This document shows positions 1-7,342 of a stretch of DNA of 64,000 nt, piece after piece (position 1 is the stretch's first letter; every line of letters starts with the position of its first letter). The notes beneath the pieces were generated by a model, which worked only from the letters and a program-made list of their open reading frames with translations, did not search any database and was not told the origin of the DNA. The stretch is taken from positions 2,170,001 to 2,234,000 of the forward strand of contig NZ_OZ040189.1 in NCBI RefSeq assembly GCF_964048965.1, given 5' to 3'. This DNA is from Tenacibaculum sp. 190130A14a. Its GTDB lineage: Bacteria > Bacteroidota > Bacteroidia > Flavobacteriales > Flavobacteriaceae. A program made the translations under genes and the position numbers.

Positions 1-19
1 ATTTTATATTGTTTGTCTA

Positions 20-655
20 TTAGAATCGCATTCCAATACCAAAACCAATTAATAACGGATTGATATCTACTTCTGCAGGTACAGTTGCTATTCCAGCATT
101 TACAGTTACATCGGTACTTAATCCAACATACTTTGCGTCTAAATTTAAAAACCAGGTATCATCTAAATCGTAATCAAAACCAACTTGAAAAGCATATCCA
201 AATGAGTTTTTATAGTCTACATCAACAACCGCTCCTGGATCAGCATTATAAAAAATAGTATAGTTACCCCCTGCTCCAACGTATGGTCTAAAATTATTGA
301 AATTAAAGTGATATTGAATCGTAAGTGTTGGTGGTAATAACCAAACATGACCTAAATCTACATCACCTAAGGCTGTCTTTACAGCGTTTACATCATGTTT
401 CGATGTTCCTAAAATTAATTCTGCTGCGATATTTTCTGTAAAGAAATAAGTAAAATCTAATTCTGGAATCATTGATTTACTAATCTCAACATCTCCTCCT
501 ATTGTACCAATAGTAGCGGACTCATTAGGAAGTACGGTTACCCATCTAAATCTTGCTTGCCATTTTTTAAAATCATCATTTTTTGAAGTCTCTTGCGCAT
601 TTATAGAGCTAAAAAATAACATCCCTAAAACAACACTTAATACAATTTTTCTCAT
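20..655 (-). CDS. OmpW-like outer membrane beta-barrel protein
   Basis: A 211-residue exported protein. Residues 1-20 form a signal peptide (basic MRK start, hydrophobic core, cleavage after INA). The mature part is rich in alternating beta segments and ends in an aromatic residue after a GIGMRF tail, as expected of an outer membrane barrel. The PTLTIQYHFN and RPYVGAGGNYT segments are typical of the OmpW family, whose members are small 8-stranded barrels that pass hydrophobic or small molecules. The substrate cannot be read from sequence. It stands alone, divergent from smpB, with a TAATTTTG -7 box about 35 bases upstream of its ATG. Family assignment is fairly firm, function is not. Confidence 0.82.
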   Translation of the reverse strand: MRKIVLSVVLGMLFFSSINAQETSKNDDFKKWQARFRWVTVLPNESATIGTIGGDVEISKSMIPELDFTYFFTENIAAELILGTSKHDVNAVKTALGDVDLGHVWLLPPTLTIQYHFNFNNFRPYVGAGGNYTIFYNADPGAVVDVDYKNSFGYAFQVGFDYDLDDTWFLNLDAKYVGLSTDVTVNAGIATVPAEVDINPLLIGFGIGMRF

Positions 656-689
656 AATCTTATAATTTATAACTTGTTTAATGTTAGCG

Positions 690-697
690 CAAAATTA
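690..697 (-). promoter_or_regulatory. -7 promoter element of the OmpW-like gene
   Basis: On the minus strand this reads TAATTTTG, a full match to the Bacteroidota -7 consensus TAnnTTTG, 35 bases upstream of the start codon at 655. No clear -33 TTTG is visible. Confidence 0.5.
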
Positions 698-772
698 TTG
701 CCTAAGATTGCTTTAAAAGATGACTAAAATCATAGTTTATTATTTATTATAAATAAGCTTAACAATTATATT

Positions 773-780
773 TATCTTTG
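773..780 (+). promoter_or_regulatory. -7 promoter element of smpB
   Basis: TATCTTTG matches TAnnTTTG exactly and ends only nine bases before the smpB ATG at 790. The transcript would therefore begin almost at the start codon, with at most a few leader bases. Confidence 0.55.
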
Positions 781-789
781 CTTTTACTT

Positions 790-1248
790 ATGCAAAAAAA
801 TATCAATATACAAAATAAGAAAGCTCGTTTTGAATACGAGATTTTAGATAAATACACGGCTGGAATTCAGTTAACTGGTACCGAAATAAAATCTATTCGT
901 CAAAGTAAAGCTAGAATTACTGAAAGCTTCTGTGAGTTTAATGATAAAGGCGAACTTTTTGTCGTGAATATGTATATTGAAGAATATGCTTTTGGTCATC
1001 ATTACAACCATAAACCTAAAAGCGAACGTAGGTTATTACTCAATAAAAGAGAACTTAAAAAATTAGCTCGAGAAGTTGAAGCTAAAGGAAATACGATAGT
1101 ACCTTTACGACTTTTTATCAATGAAAATGGTTGGGCTAAATTAGATATTGCTTTAGCAAAAGGTAAAAAGACGCACGATAAAAGAGAAAGTATAAAAGAT
1201 AGAGATAATAAAAGAGATTTAGCTAGATTGAAGAAAAGTTTTAACTAA
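790..1248 (+). CDS. smpB: SsrA-binding protein SmpB
   Basis: SmpB binds tmRNA (SsrA) and delivers it to stalled ribosomes for trans-translation. The 152-residue product has the family hallmarks: the start QKNINIQNKKARFEYEI, the GTEIKSIRQSKA motif, the central EYAFGHHYNHKPKSERRLLL segment and the basic C-terminal tail with KKTHDKRESIKDRD. The ATG at 790 is chosen over an in-frame TTG at 778 because that TTG lies inside the -7 promoter box and because SmpB proteins normally begin at this residue. The next gene follows one base after the stop, so the two are probably co-transcribed. Confidence 0.96.
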   Translation: MQKNINIQNKKARFEYEILDKYTAGIQLTGTEIKSIRQSKARITESFCEFNDKGELFVVNMYIEEYAFGHHYNHKPKSERRLLLNKRELKKLAREVEAKGNTIVPLRLFINENGWAKLDIALAKGKKTHDKRESIKDRDNKRDLARLKKSFN

Positions 1249-1249
1249 T

Positions 1250-2149
1250 ATGTTAACTCACTTTTTAAATATAATTAAGTGGAAAAACTTGCTACATATT
1301 ACTGTAGTACAGTTTATGTTGAAATACTGCTTTTTATATGGCTACAATTTTGAAACGAAATTAAGCTTCGTAGACCTTATTTTACTATCTATAACTACAA
1401 CAAGTATATTAGCTTCCGGTTATTTATACAGCTACTATATTGATAACAAGAAAAGATACATGGAAATATTTTCTAAAGATCATGCAGTAAATATTGCAAT
1501 GATATTTGGAATTGTAGGCGTCTTTTTAGGCACCTATCTCTCTTTTTTTGTTGGAAAACCTTATTACAGTTTTATTTTTATTATTGCCTTGTTTGCACTA
1601 ATCAGTTACTATAAAACTGTTCGAACCAAAACCTTCTTTTCTAATATTGTTAATAGCTTCATTCGTATTTTTTCGGCTTTACTAGTTTGGTGGTTCGATT
1701 ATCCAGTAAGTTTAGACTCTCTTCAACTCGATTTATTTTTTCAAGTAGAAGTGATTGCTATGTCCTTTATTGCATACTCATTCTTTGCCAATATAATTCG
1801 TGGTATTTTATATAATATCAAATATATTGATAAAGACCATCAAAAAAAGCAACAAACACTACCTGTATTATTAGGAAGAAAAAGAGCAAAAAATATTGCC
1901 AATGCTATTTTGATTGGGTTACTTATTCTTACTGTAGTTATTTTGGTATTATTTATAAAAGATAAATTCATTAAAGCCATCATATTCATAACGGTAATTG
2001 TTCCACAATTATGGCTTATTTATCATTTATCCAGTGTAGATACACCAAAACAATATGAATCATTGTTTAAGAAGAGTAATATAGCCTATTATTTCACTTT
2101 TTTAAGTGTTCCCTTATTTACGTATTATTTTAAGTATGTTATCCAATAA
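1250..2149 (+). CDS. UbiA-like polytopic membrane protein
   Basis: A 299-residue very hydrophobic protein with about seven to nine membrane segments. The loop around residues 190-210 (KYIDKDHQKKQQTLPVLLG) resembles the second Asp-containing motif of UbiA prenyltransferases, where a Thr-Leu-Pro-x-x-x-Gly stretch follows. Flavobacterial UbiA genes also tend to sit beside maf. However, the first Asp-rich motif, normally N-D-x-x-D-x-x-x-D, is represented only by YSYYIDNKKRY at about residues 61-71 and looks degenerate. It may be a divergent or inactive prenyltransferase. It begins one base after smpB and overlaps maf by 14 bases, so it belongs to a smpB-maf transcript. Confidence 0.5.
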   Translation: MLTHFLNIIKWKNLLHITVVQFMLKYCFLYGYNFETKLSFVDLILLSITTTSILASGYLYSYYIDNKKRYMEIFSKDHAVNIAMIFGIVGVFLGTYLSFFVGKPYYSFIFIIALFALISYYKTVRTKTFFSNIVNSFIRIFSALLVWWFDYPVSLDSLQLDLFFQVEVIAMSFIAYSFFANIIRGILYNIKYIDKDHQKKQQTLPVLLGRKRAKNIANAILIGLLILTVVILVLFIKDKFIKAIIFITVIVPQLWLIYHLSSVDTPKQYESLFKKSNIAYYFTFLSVPLFTYYFKYVIQ

Positions 2150-2717
2150 ACTATCTAAGTACAACATTATTTTAGCCTCAGGTTCTCCTAGAAGGCAGCA
2201 ATTTTTTAAAGATTTAAATCTAGACTTTGAAATTCGATTAAAAGAAGTAGATGAGGTTTACCCTGAGCATTTAAAAGCAAAAGAAATCACCGATTATTTA
2301 GCCGATTTAAAGTCAAGAGCTTTTGACAATGAATTAACCGAACAAGATTTATTAATCACCTCAGACACCATTGTTTGGTTTGAAAATAAGGCATTAGGAA
2401 AGCCTAAAACCTATGAAGATGCATTTAAAATGCTAAAAAGTATGGCTGGTAAAAAGCATGAGGTAATTACTTCTATTTCTATAAAAAGTAAAAACTTTCA
2501 GCAAATTGTAAATGACACCACTACAGTTTTCTTTAAAGAATTGACCGATGATGAGATTCATTATTATATAGAAAACTATCGTCCTTATGACAAAGCTGGC
2601 GCCTATGGAATACAGGAATGGATTGGAAAAATTGGGATTTCAAAAATAGAAGGAAGCTATTTTAATGTGGTTGGATTACCTACCCATCAATTATATAAAG
2701 AATTGATGAAATTATAA
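2136..2717 (+). CDS. maf: Maf-family nucleotide pyrophosphatase
   Basis: Maf proteins hydrolyse non-canonical or modified nucleoside triphosphates (dTTP/UTP or 7-methyl-GTP in different subfamilies) to monophosphates in the cytoplasm. The 193-residue product carries the signature ASGSPRR near the N-terminus, SDTIVWFENKALGKP with the catalytic Asp, and the PTHQLY C-terminal motif. I prefer the ATG at 2136 (MLSNKLSKYNIILASG) to an upstream ATG at 2106, because it puts the signature at the usual distance from the start; it still overlaps the preceding gene by 14 bases. Substrate subfamily is not resolved. Confidence 0.92.
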   Translation: MLSNKLSKYNIILASGSPRRQQFFKDLNLDFEIRLKEVDEVYPEHLKAKEITDYLADLKSRAFDNELTEQDLLITSDTIVWFENKALGKPKTYEDAFKMLKSMAGKKHEVITSISIKSKNFQQIVNDTTTVFFKELTDDEIHYYIENYRPYDKAGAYGIQEWIGKIGISKIEGSYFNVVGLPTHQLYKELMKL

Positions 2718-2740
2718 GTGCCCTCCTAAAATAATATTCT

Positions 2741-2748
2741 TATTTTTG
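2741..2748 (+). promoter_or_regulatory. -7 promoter element of the transketolase subunit gene
   Basis: TATTTTTG matches TAnnTTTG and lies 45 bases before the ATG at 2793, inside the 75-base gap after maf. It suggests the transketolase gene has its own promoter. Confidence 0.5.
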
Positions 2749-2792
2749 GGGCTTACAAAACACAACATAACAGCGTAAGAAAATTAATTTCA

Positions 2793-3746
2793 ATGAAAAA
2801 ATATACCTATACAGAAAAAAAGGATACTAGATCTGGTTTTGGTGATGGTTTAACTGAATTAGGAAAATCTAATTCAAATGTAGTTGCATTATGTGCAGAT
2901 TTAACAGGCTCGTTAAAAATGGGAGACTTTGCAAAGAACCACCCAGAGCGTTTCTTTCAAGTAGGAATTGCTGAAGCAAATATGATGGGAATTGCAGCTG
3001 GTATGACCATTGGAGGAAAAATTCCTTTTACAGGTACATTTGCAAACTTTTCTACAGGAAGAGTATATGATCAAATCCGTCAATCAATTGCATATTCTGA
3101 TAAGAATGTAAAGATTTGTGCTTCACATGCTGGATTAACTTTAGGTGAAGATGGAGCTACACACCAAATTTTAGAAGATATTGGTTTAATGAAAATGTTA
3201 CCTGGAATGACTGTAATTAATACATGTGATTACAATCAAACTAAAGCAGCTACTATCGCTTTAGCAGAACATGAAGGTCCAGTATATTTACGTTTTGGTC
3301 GTCCTAAAGTACCTGTATTTATGCCAGAGGATCAAAAGTTTGAAATTGGTAAAGCAATTGTGTTAACTGAAGGAACTGATGTTACTATTGTAGCTACTGG
3401 ACATTTAGTTTGGGAGGCTTTACAGGCTGCTGAGCAATTAGAAGCAAAAGGAATTTCTGCAGAAGTAATTAACATTCACACTATTAAACCTTTAGACGAA
3501 GAAGCTATTTTAAAATCTGTTGCTAAAACGGGTTGTGTAGTTACTGCTGAAGAACATAATAAATATGGTGGATTAGGAGAAAGCGTTGCACGTTGTTTAG
3601 CGGTAAACAATCCTACACCTCAAGAATTTGTTGCAGTGAACGATAGTTTTGGTGAATCAGCTACTCCGGCACAATTAATGGAGAAGTATGGTTTAAATGA
3701 TGCTGCCATTGTAAAAGCCGCAGAAAAAGTGATTACTCGAAAGTAA
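2793..3746 (+). CDS. Transketolase, C-terminal subunit (split enzyme)
   Basis: A 317-residue protein containing the pyrimidine-binding domain (from SGFGDGLTELGKSN, with the GIAEANMMGIAAGMTIGGK segment that holds the catalytic Glu for thiamine diphosphate activation) followed by the C-terminal transketolase domain (about residues 190-310, including EVINIHTIKPLD and VVTAEEHNKYGGLGE). Transketolase moves two-carbon units between sugar phosphates in the pentose phosphate pathway. Many Bacteroidota encode it in two halves; the N-terminal half that binds the diphosphate is not in this window, and the gene upstream is maf. A strong terminator follows. Confidence 0.9.
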   Translation: MKKYTYTEKKDTRSGFGDGLTELGKSNSNVVALCADLTGSLKMGDFAKNHPERFFQVGIAEANMMGIAAGMTIGGKIPFTGTFANFSTGRVYDQIRQSIAYSDKNVKICASHAGLTLGEDGATHQILEDIGLMKMLPGMTVINTCDYNQTKAATIALAEHEGPVYLRFGRPKVPVFMPEDQKFEIGKAIVLTEGTDVTIVATGHLVWEALQAAEQLEAKGISAEVINIHTIKPLDEEAILKSVAKTGCVVTAEEHNKYGGLGESVARCLAVNNPTPQEFVAVNDSFGESATPAQLMEKYGLNDAAIVKAAEKVITRK

Positions 3747-3770
3747 ACTTTTATATAAAATAATATTAAA

Positions 3771-3802
3771 AACATCATTATGTACATAATGATGTTTTTT
3801 TT
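3771..3802 (+). terminator. Intrinsic terminator after the transketolase gene
   Basis: An AACATCATTATG / CATAATGATGTT inverted repeat with almost no loop is followed by a run of eight T. It lies 25 bases past the stop codon. Confidence 0.85.
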
Positions 3803-3856
3803 GTCCAACATTTTAAGAAAAAAAACGTTTAACATTAAAATACTAAAATAAAAATT

Positions 3857-4486
3857 ATGAGAAAATTTGTTCTTTTATTATTATTTCTGGGTGCGTCCCA
3901 AGTTGCCTTTAGCCAAATTCATTTCGGAATAAAAGGTGGTATTAACTATAATTCTGACACATTTGTAGAAGTGAAAGATGATGTTTTATCTGGAGCTAAA
4001 AGTAAAGCGGGTTTTCATGGTGGATTTTGGCTTAGGGCTAAAATACCTGCTATTGGATTATACATTCGTCCAGAACTTATTTACACCAAACTAAGTTCAG
4101 AAACCACCTATAAACAAAGTAACGGAGCGCCGACACCTGTTTTTCAAAACAAATCAGTCACCTATGATTTACAAAAGATTGATATTCCTGTTTTAATAGG
4201 AAAGAAATTTTTGAAAATAGCTCATGTCTTTGCTGGACCTTCTTTTCAATATATCTTAAGTTCAGATTTTAACCTTAGTGATTTAAGTGAAGTAAAATCA
4301 GATGGTTTCTCATTAGGACTGCAATTAGGAGCTGGAATTGAACTAGGCAAGCTAGGACTTGATGTGCGTTGGGAAAGAGCTTTAAATGATACAGAAACAA
4401 GTTTTGTGAATAACAATGTTTCTCAAAACGTAAATTTCGATACCCGTGTAAATCAAATTATCATTGGGCTTTCATATCGATTCTAA
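3857..4486 (+). CDS. PorT-like outer membrane beta-barrel protein
   Basis: A 209-residue exported protein with a signal peptide ending in VAFSQ at about residue 20. The mature chain starts with HFGIKGGINYN, the typical opening of the Bacteroidota outer membrane beta-barrel family (the broad PorT/OMP_b-brl_2 group), contains RPELIYTK and DIPVLIGKKF strands, and ends with an aromatic YRF. Such barrels are abundant in this phylum and mostly uncharacterised. It is monocistronic: a terminator lies on either side. No specific role can be given. Confidence 0.8.
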   Translation: MRKFVLLLLFLGASQVAFSQIHFGIKGGINYNSDTFVEVKDDVLSGAKSKAGFHGGFWLRAKIPAIGLYIRPELIYTKLSSETTYKQSNGAPTPVFQNKSVTYDLQKIDIPVLIGKKFLKIAHVFAGPSFQYILSSDFNLSDLSEVKSDGFSLGLQLGAGIELGKLGLDVRWERALNDTETSFVNNNVSQNVNFDTRVNQIIIGLSYRF

Positions 4487-4506
4487 TTAAAATACATAGT
4501 AAAAAA

Positions 4507-4541
4507 AAAGACCGAAGCTTAAAACTTCGGTCTTTCTATTT
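4507..4541. terminator. Bidirectional terminator
   Basis: AGACCGAAG and CTTCGGTCT form a nine-base-pair stem with a seven-base loop, flanked by A-run on the left and T-rich sequence on the right. It sits between two convergent genes and can stop transcription from both sides. Confidence 0.88.
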
Positions 4542-5414
4542 TTATCGTGTATCTCTATCTAAGTAATTCGGAACTCCATCTCCATCTGTATCATCATTTC
4601 TAGGATCTCCATCTTTGTTCGTGTCTTCATCCTTTGTCAATTTACCATCTCCATCATCATCAGAATCTAAGTAATTAGCCACTCTATCTCCATCTGTATC
4701 ATCATTTCTAGGATCACCATCTTGATCTGGATCTTCATAAATTGAAGGAACTAAATCGTTGTCATGATCCGTATCTTCAACAATATCATGTAAATTAAAA
4801 TAGAAAATTAAATTAGCGTTGGCAGGTACTCCCCCACCACTACCTAAATTTCTATAGGCTAATCCAGAAGGCATAAATAAAATTCCCTTTCCATCATTTG
4901 CAAAAGTCAACGGACCTCCTGTAGTAGTTACATTCTCTCCTCCTTTGAATTCAACAAAACCTTGTCTCCAACCTTCTATTACTCCAGCCAATGTAAACCA
5001 AATATGCTTATTACTATCAAAAGTATTTCCAATAGTTGTAGCATTAGAAATTAACTTTCCTCCATACGTTACTAAAATAGAATCCATTTTTGTTGGATTT
5101 CCTTTCACCGGATTTGGAGTACCTTCTCTGTTTACATAGTAATATAATTTATAATCTACATCATTAAATGAAACATCTTTAGTAACCAATTTCGAATCGT
5201 CGAATAACGAAGTTTGTCCACTATCAATTAACTTCACAGAATCCTTTACTGCATCATAGTAATGATTCTTTAAAAACTTAACTAATGAATCATTATCTTT
5301 TACTGCTTGCCCTGCATGGTCAAAGTTAGTAATTGTAGTTCCACTATCACTACCACAAGCATATAATACAGTACCAATTATAGCTACTAATAAAATGTGT
5401 CTAAATTTTATCAT
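4542..5414 (-). CDS. FKBP-type prolyl isomerase lipoprotein with Asp-rich repeats
   Basis: A 290-residue lipoprotein: the lipobox LYAC places the lipidated Cys at residue 20. Residues about 95-212 form an FKBP-like peptidyl-prolyl isomerase domain ([46 protein letters not shown]). The last 75 residues are thrombospondin type 3-like repeats with DxDxDG elements ([33 protein letters not shown]), which usually bind calcium. Together this suggests a membrane-anchored folding helper of the cell envelope, related to the FKBP proteins linked to gliding motility in this phylum, though that link is inference. Expressed alone. Confidence 0.85.
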   Translation of the reverse strand: MIKFRHILLVAIIGTVLYACGSDSGTTITNFDHAGQAVKDNDSLVKFLKNHYYDAVKDSVKLIDSGQTSLFDDSKLVTKDVSFNDVDYKLYYYVNREGTPNPVKGNPTKMDSILVTYGGKLISNATTIGNTFDSNKHIWFTLAGVIEGWRQGFVEFKGGENVTTTGGPLTFANDGKGILFMPSGLAYRNLGSGGGVPANANLIFYFNLHDIVEDTDHDNDLVPSIYEDPDQDGDPRNDDTDGDRVANYLDSDDDGDGKLTKDEDTNKDGDPRNDDTDGDGVPNYLDRDTR

Positions 5415-5452
5415 TTATTTTTTGAATTTTGACGCGCAATTTACCATTTTTA

Positions 5453-5460
5453 TACCTTTG
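5453..5460 (+). promoter_or_regulatory. -7 promoter element of the S4-domain gene
   Basis: TACCTTTG matches TAnnTTTG; a TTTTG at 5427-5431 lies 21 bases upstream in the -33 position. The start codon is 33 bases downstream. Confidence 0.6.
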
Positions 5461-5493
5461 TAAAAAGAGAAACGACAAAATTTAACTTTTCTT

Positions 5494-5868
5494 ATGAGAA
5501 TTGATAAGTACCTTTGGTGCATCAGACTTTTTAAAACCAGGAGTTTAGCTACAGATGCCTGTAAAAAAGGACATGTTAAAATTGATGGAACAAATCTAAA
5601 ACCTTCGAAAGAAATTTATGGAAATGAGGAAATTATTGTTCGAAAAAATCAGATTAACTACAAAATAAGGGTACTAGACATTCCACCAAATCGTGTTGGT
5701 GCCAAATTGGTTGATCTTTATAGAAAAGATATAACACCGAAGGAAGAGTTTGAAAAAACAGCGCTTTTAAAGTACTCTAAAGACTATTATCGTAAAAAAG
5801 GTACTGGTAGACCTACCAAAAAAGATAGAAGAGATATAGATGACTATTATGACGCTTCTGAAGAATAG
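5494..5868 (+). CDS. S4-domain RNA-binding protein, HslR/Hsp15 family
   Basis: A 124-residue protein whose first 60 residues are an S4 RNA-binding fold (MRIDKYLWCIRLFKTRSLAT, ACKKGHVKIDG). The basic tail (YRKKGTGRPTKKDRRDIDDYY) is typical of the bacterial Hsp15 family, which in Escherichia coli binds free 50S subunits carrying a nascent chain. The gene is followed after 26 bases by a phosphoribosyltransferase and they are likely co-transcribed. Assignment to the family is strong; the ribosome-recycling role is known only from relatives. Confidence 0.88.
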   Translation: MRIDKYLWCIRLFKTRSLATDACKKGHVKIDGTNLKPSKEIYGNEEIIVRKNQINYKIRVLDIPPNRVGAKLVDLYRKDITPKEEFEKTALLKYSKDYYRKKGTGRPTKKDRRDIDDYYDASEE

Positions 5869-5894
5869 AATTAAAACAATCTAAATTTTTATAA

Positions 5895-6398
5895 ATGATT
5901 ACTGAAGAAAATATTATTTTAAATAACCTTCAAATAGAACAAAAAATAAAGCGTATTGCTTATCAAATTTATGAAAGCAATAGTGACGAACACGAGATTG
6001 TTTTAGCAGGAATAAAAGAGAAAGGAATTCAACTTGCAGTTAAGATTGGAAAAGTGCTAGAAACTATTTCTGAGATTAAAGTTATTCTTTGTGAAGTAAC
6101 AATAGATAAGAAAAACCCAATAGGTTCTGTTGCTACATCAATACCGGCTACTGCCTATGAAAACAAAGCTTTAGTACTTATAGATGATGTACTTCATTCT
6201 GGAACAACATTAATCTATGGAGTGAAACATTTCCTAGAAGTACCTTTAAAAAGGTTTAAAACAGCTGTTTTAGTCAATAGAAATCATAAAAAATACCCTA
6301 TTAAAGCAGACTTTAAAGGGATATCATTGTCAACATCTATTAAAGAGCATGTTGTGGTTAAATTTGAAGAAAATAAAACTACCGCTTATTTAACTTAA
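5895..6398 (+). CDS. PyrR-like phosphoribosyltransferase family protein
   Basis: A 167-residue type I phosphoribosyltransferase. The PRPP-binding loop is visible as ALVLIDDVLHSGTTLIYG around residues 96-113, with the two acidic residues and the SGTT turn. EIVLAGIKEKGIQLA near residue 35 is the loop that contacts pyrophosphate. The overall shape resembles PyrR/uracil-type enzymes, but no PyrR-regulated pyr genes are near, so the base substrate is unknown. The 3' end overlaps the convergent aroK by nine bases. Confidence 0.85.
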   Translation: MITEENIILNNLQIEQKIKRIAYQIYESNSDEHEIVLAGIKEKGIQLAVKIGKVLETISEIKVILCEVTIDKKNPIGSVATSIPATAYENKALVLIDDVLHSGTTLIYGVKHFLEVPLKRFKTAVLVNRNHKKYPIKADFKGISLSTSIKEHVVVKFEENKTTAYLT

Positions 6399-6406
6399 TA
6401 AGCGGT
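6381..6406. terminator. Hairpin spanning two convergent stop codons
   Basis: ACCGCTTATT and AATAAGCGGT are perfect ten-base arms around the loop TAACTT. The loop and right arm contain both stop codons of the two convergent, overlapping genes. There is no T-run, so it may act by structure or collision rather than as a classic terminator. Confidence 0.5.
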
Positions 6407-6908
6407 CTACTTCTTCTACCAATATCTCTACTTCTTTATCGTCTCCATTTACAATTATATTGGCCTGATTATAGTAATAACCACGTTCAAACAAATGCTT
6501 GGCTATAAACTCCATGATATCATTATCTTCTAAATCGGCTACCAATGGGCGTTCAGACTTTTCTTTTGTTAGCCTATTGAATAGTGTTGTTATTTTTAAT
6601 TTTAAATATATTGATAGCGTATTTGCACTTTCTAACAACACATTCATATTATTAGCATAACAAGGAGTTCCTCCTCCTAAGGCTAACACAAAGTCTTCTT
6701 CTAATTGTAATAATTCCTTTAAATACAGGTTTTCTTGTTTTCTAAAATAAATTTCTCCTTTAGATTTAAATATTTCGGTAACCGACATTGCTTCTTTTTC
6801 TTCAATATACGCATCAAGATCAATAAAATTTAAACCTCTTTTTTCTGCAAACAACCTACCAATGGTTGATTTACCGCTAGCCATGTATCCTAAAAAAATA
6901 AACTTCAT
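6390..6908 (-). CDS. aroK: Shikimate kinase
   Basis: Phosphorylates shikimate at the 3-hydroxyl in aromatic amino acid synthesis. The 172-residue product has the Walker A loop GYMASGKSTIGR at its N-terminus, the shikimate-binding DLDAYIE segment and FRKQE, the ALGGGTPCY motif, and the LID residues ERPLV. The ATG at 6908 (MKFIFLGY) is the natural start; the longer reading frame to 6992 adds an unrelated low-complexity segment and runs into the tRNA-Lys promoter. It overlaps the convergent phosphoribosyltransferase gene by nine bases. Confidence 0.94.
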   Translation of the reverse strand: MKFIFLGYMASGKSTIGRLFAEKRGLNFIDLDAYIEEKEAMSVTEIFKSKGEIYFRKQENLYLKELLQLEEDFVLALGGGTPCYANNMNVLLESANTLSIYLKLKITTLFNRLTKEKSERPLVADLEDNDIMEFIAKHLFERGYYYNQANIIVNGDDKEVEILVEEVDRLLS

Positions 6909-6959
6909 ATTGTAAATTAAGGTTTTACAAATATTATAAAAAAAAAGCATAAAAAAGTT

Positions 6960-6989
6960 TTTGAGAAATAAAAAACCGTTGTATATTTG
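6960..6989 (+). promoter_or_regulatory. Promoter of tRNA-Lys
   Basis: TTTG at 6960-6963, 18 bases, then TATATTTG at 6982-6989: a near-ideal Bacteroidota TTTG-N19-TAnnTTTG promoter, 28 bases before the mature tRNA. Confidence 0.8.
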
Positions 6990-7017
6990 CAACCGCTTTC
7001 ACAAATAAGCAAACAAT

Positions 7018-7093
7018 GACCGGGTAGCTCAGTTGGTAGAGCATCTCCCTTTTAAGGAGAGGGTCCTGGGTTCGAGCCCCAGCCCGGTCACCA
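7018..7093 (+). tRNA. tRNA-Lys (anticodon TTT), CCA encoded
   Basis: The acceptor stem GACCGGG/CCCGGTC, D-loop AGCTCAGTTGGTAGAGC, the anticodon loop CTTTTAA with anticodon TTT, and the T-arm CCTGGGTTCGAGCCCCAG fold as a standard 73-base tRNA. Discriminator A is at 7090 and the CCA end is encoded at 7091-7093. Confidence 0.98.
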
Positions 7094-7123
7094 AAAGTTA
7101 AGCAATCACGCTTAACTTTTTTT
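7094..7123 (+). terminator. Terminator between the two tRNA genes
   Basis: AAAGTTAAGC and GCTTAACTTT pair as a ten-base stem with a six-base loop, followed by TTTT. It starts on the base directly after the encoded CCA. Confidence 0.85.
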
Positions 7124-7129
7124 GTTTAA

Positions 7130-7213
7130 GCACGTATGGCGGAATTGGTAGACGCGCAGGCTTGAGGGGCTTGTGTTCGTAAGAACGTGTGGGTTCGACT
7201 CCCACTATGTGCA
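7130..7213 (+). tRNA. tRNA-Leu (anticodon GAG)
   Basis: The acceptor GCACGTA pairs with TATGTGC, with one G-T pair. The anticodon stem CAGGC/GCTTG holds the loop TTGAGGG, anticodon GAG, reading CUC/CUU. A long variable arm (a class II tRNA) and the T-arm GTGGGTTCGACTCCCAC follow. CCA is not encoded. Length about 84 bases. Confidence 0.97.
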
Positions 7214-7216
7214 CAG

Positions 7217-7255
7217 AAAAAACACTTATAGATGATCATCTGTAAGTGTTTTTTT
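7217..7255 (+). terminator. Terminator after tRNA-Leu
   Basis: AAAACACTTA and TAAGTGTTTT form the outer stem and AGAT/ATCT continue it inside; a T-run follows. A longer in-frame start for the next gene at 7232 lies inside this hairpin and is rejected for that reason. Confidence 0.82.
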
Positions 7256-7342
7256 ACTTTTCTCTTTTTGCTTGTAAAGATTATTACTCTCTTATTGAAT
7301 CATATCAAAGCAATTAATTATTTTCGTTGTTACTTAAAAAAA

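Noticed and set aside
6909..6992. Longer N-terminus for shikimate kinase
   Set aside because: The added residues are low-complexity and would overlap the tRNA-Lys promoter; the ATG at 6908 gives the standard N-terminus.
7232..7342. Longer start for the unknown membrane protein
   Set aside because: It begins inside the tRNA-Leu terminator hairpin.
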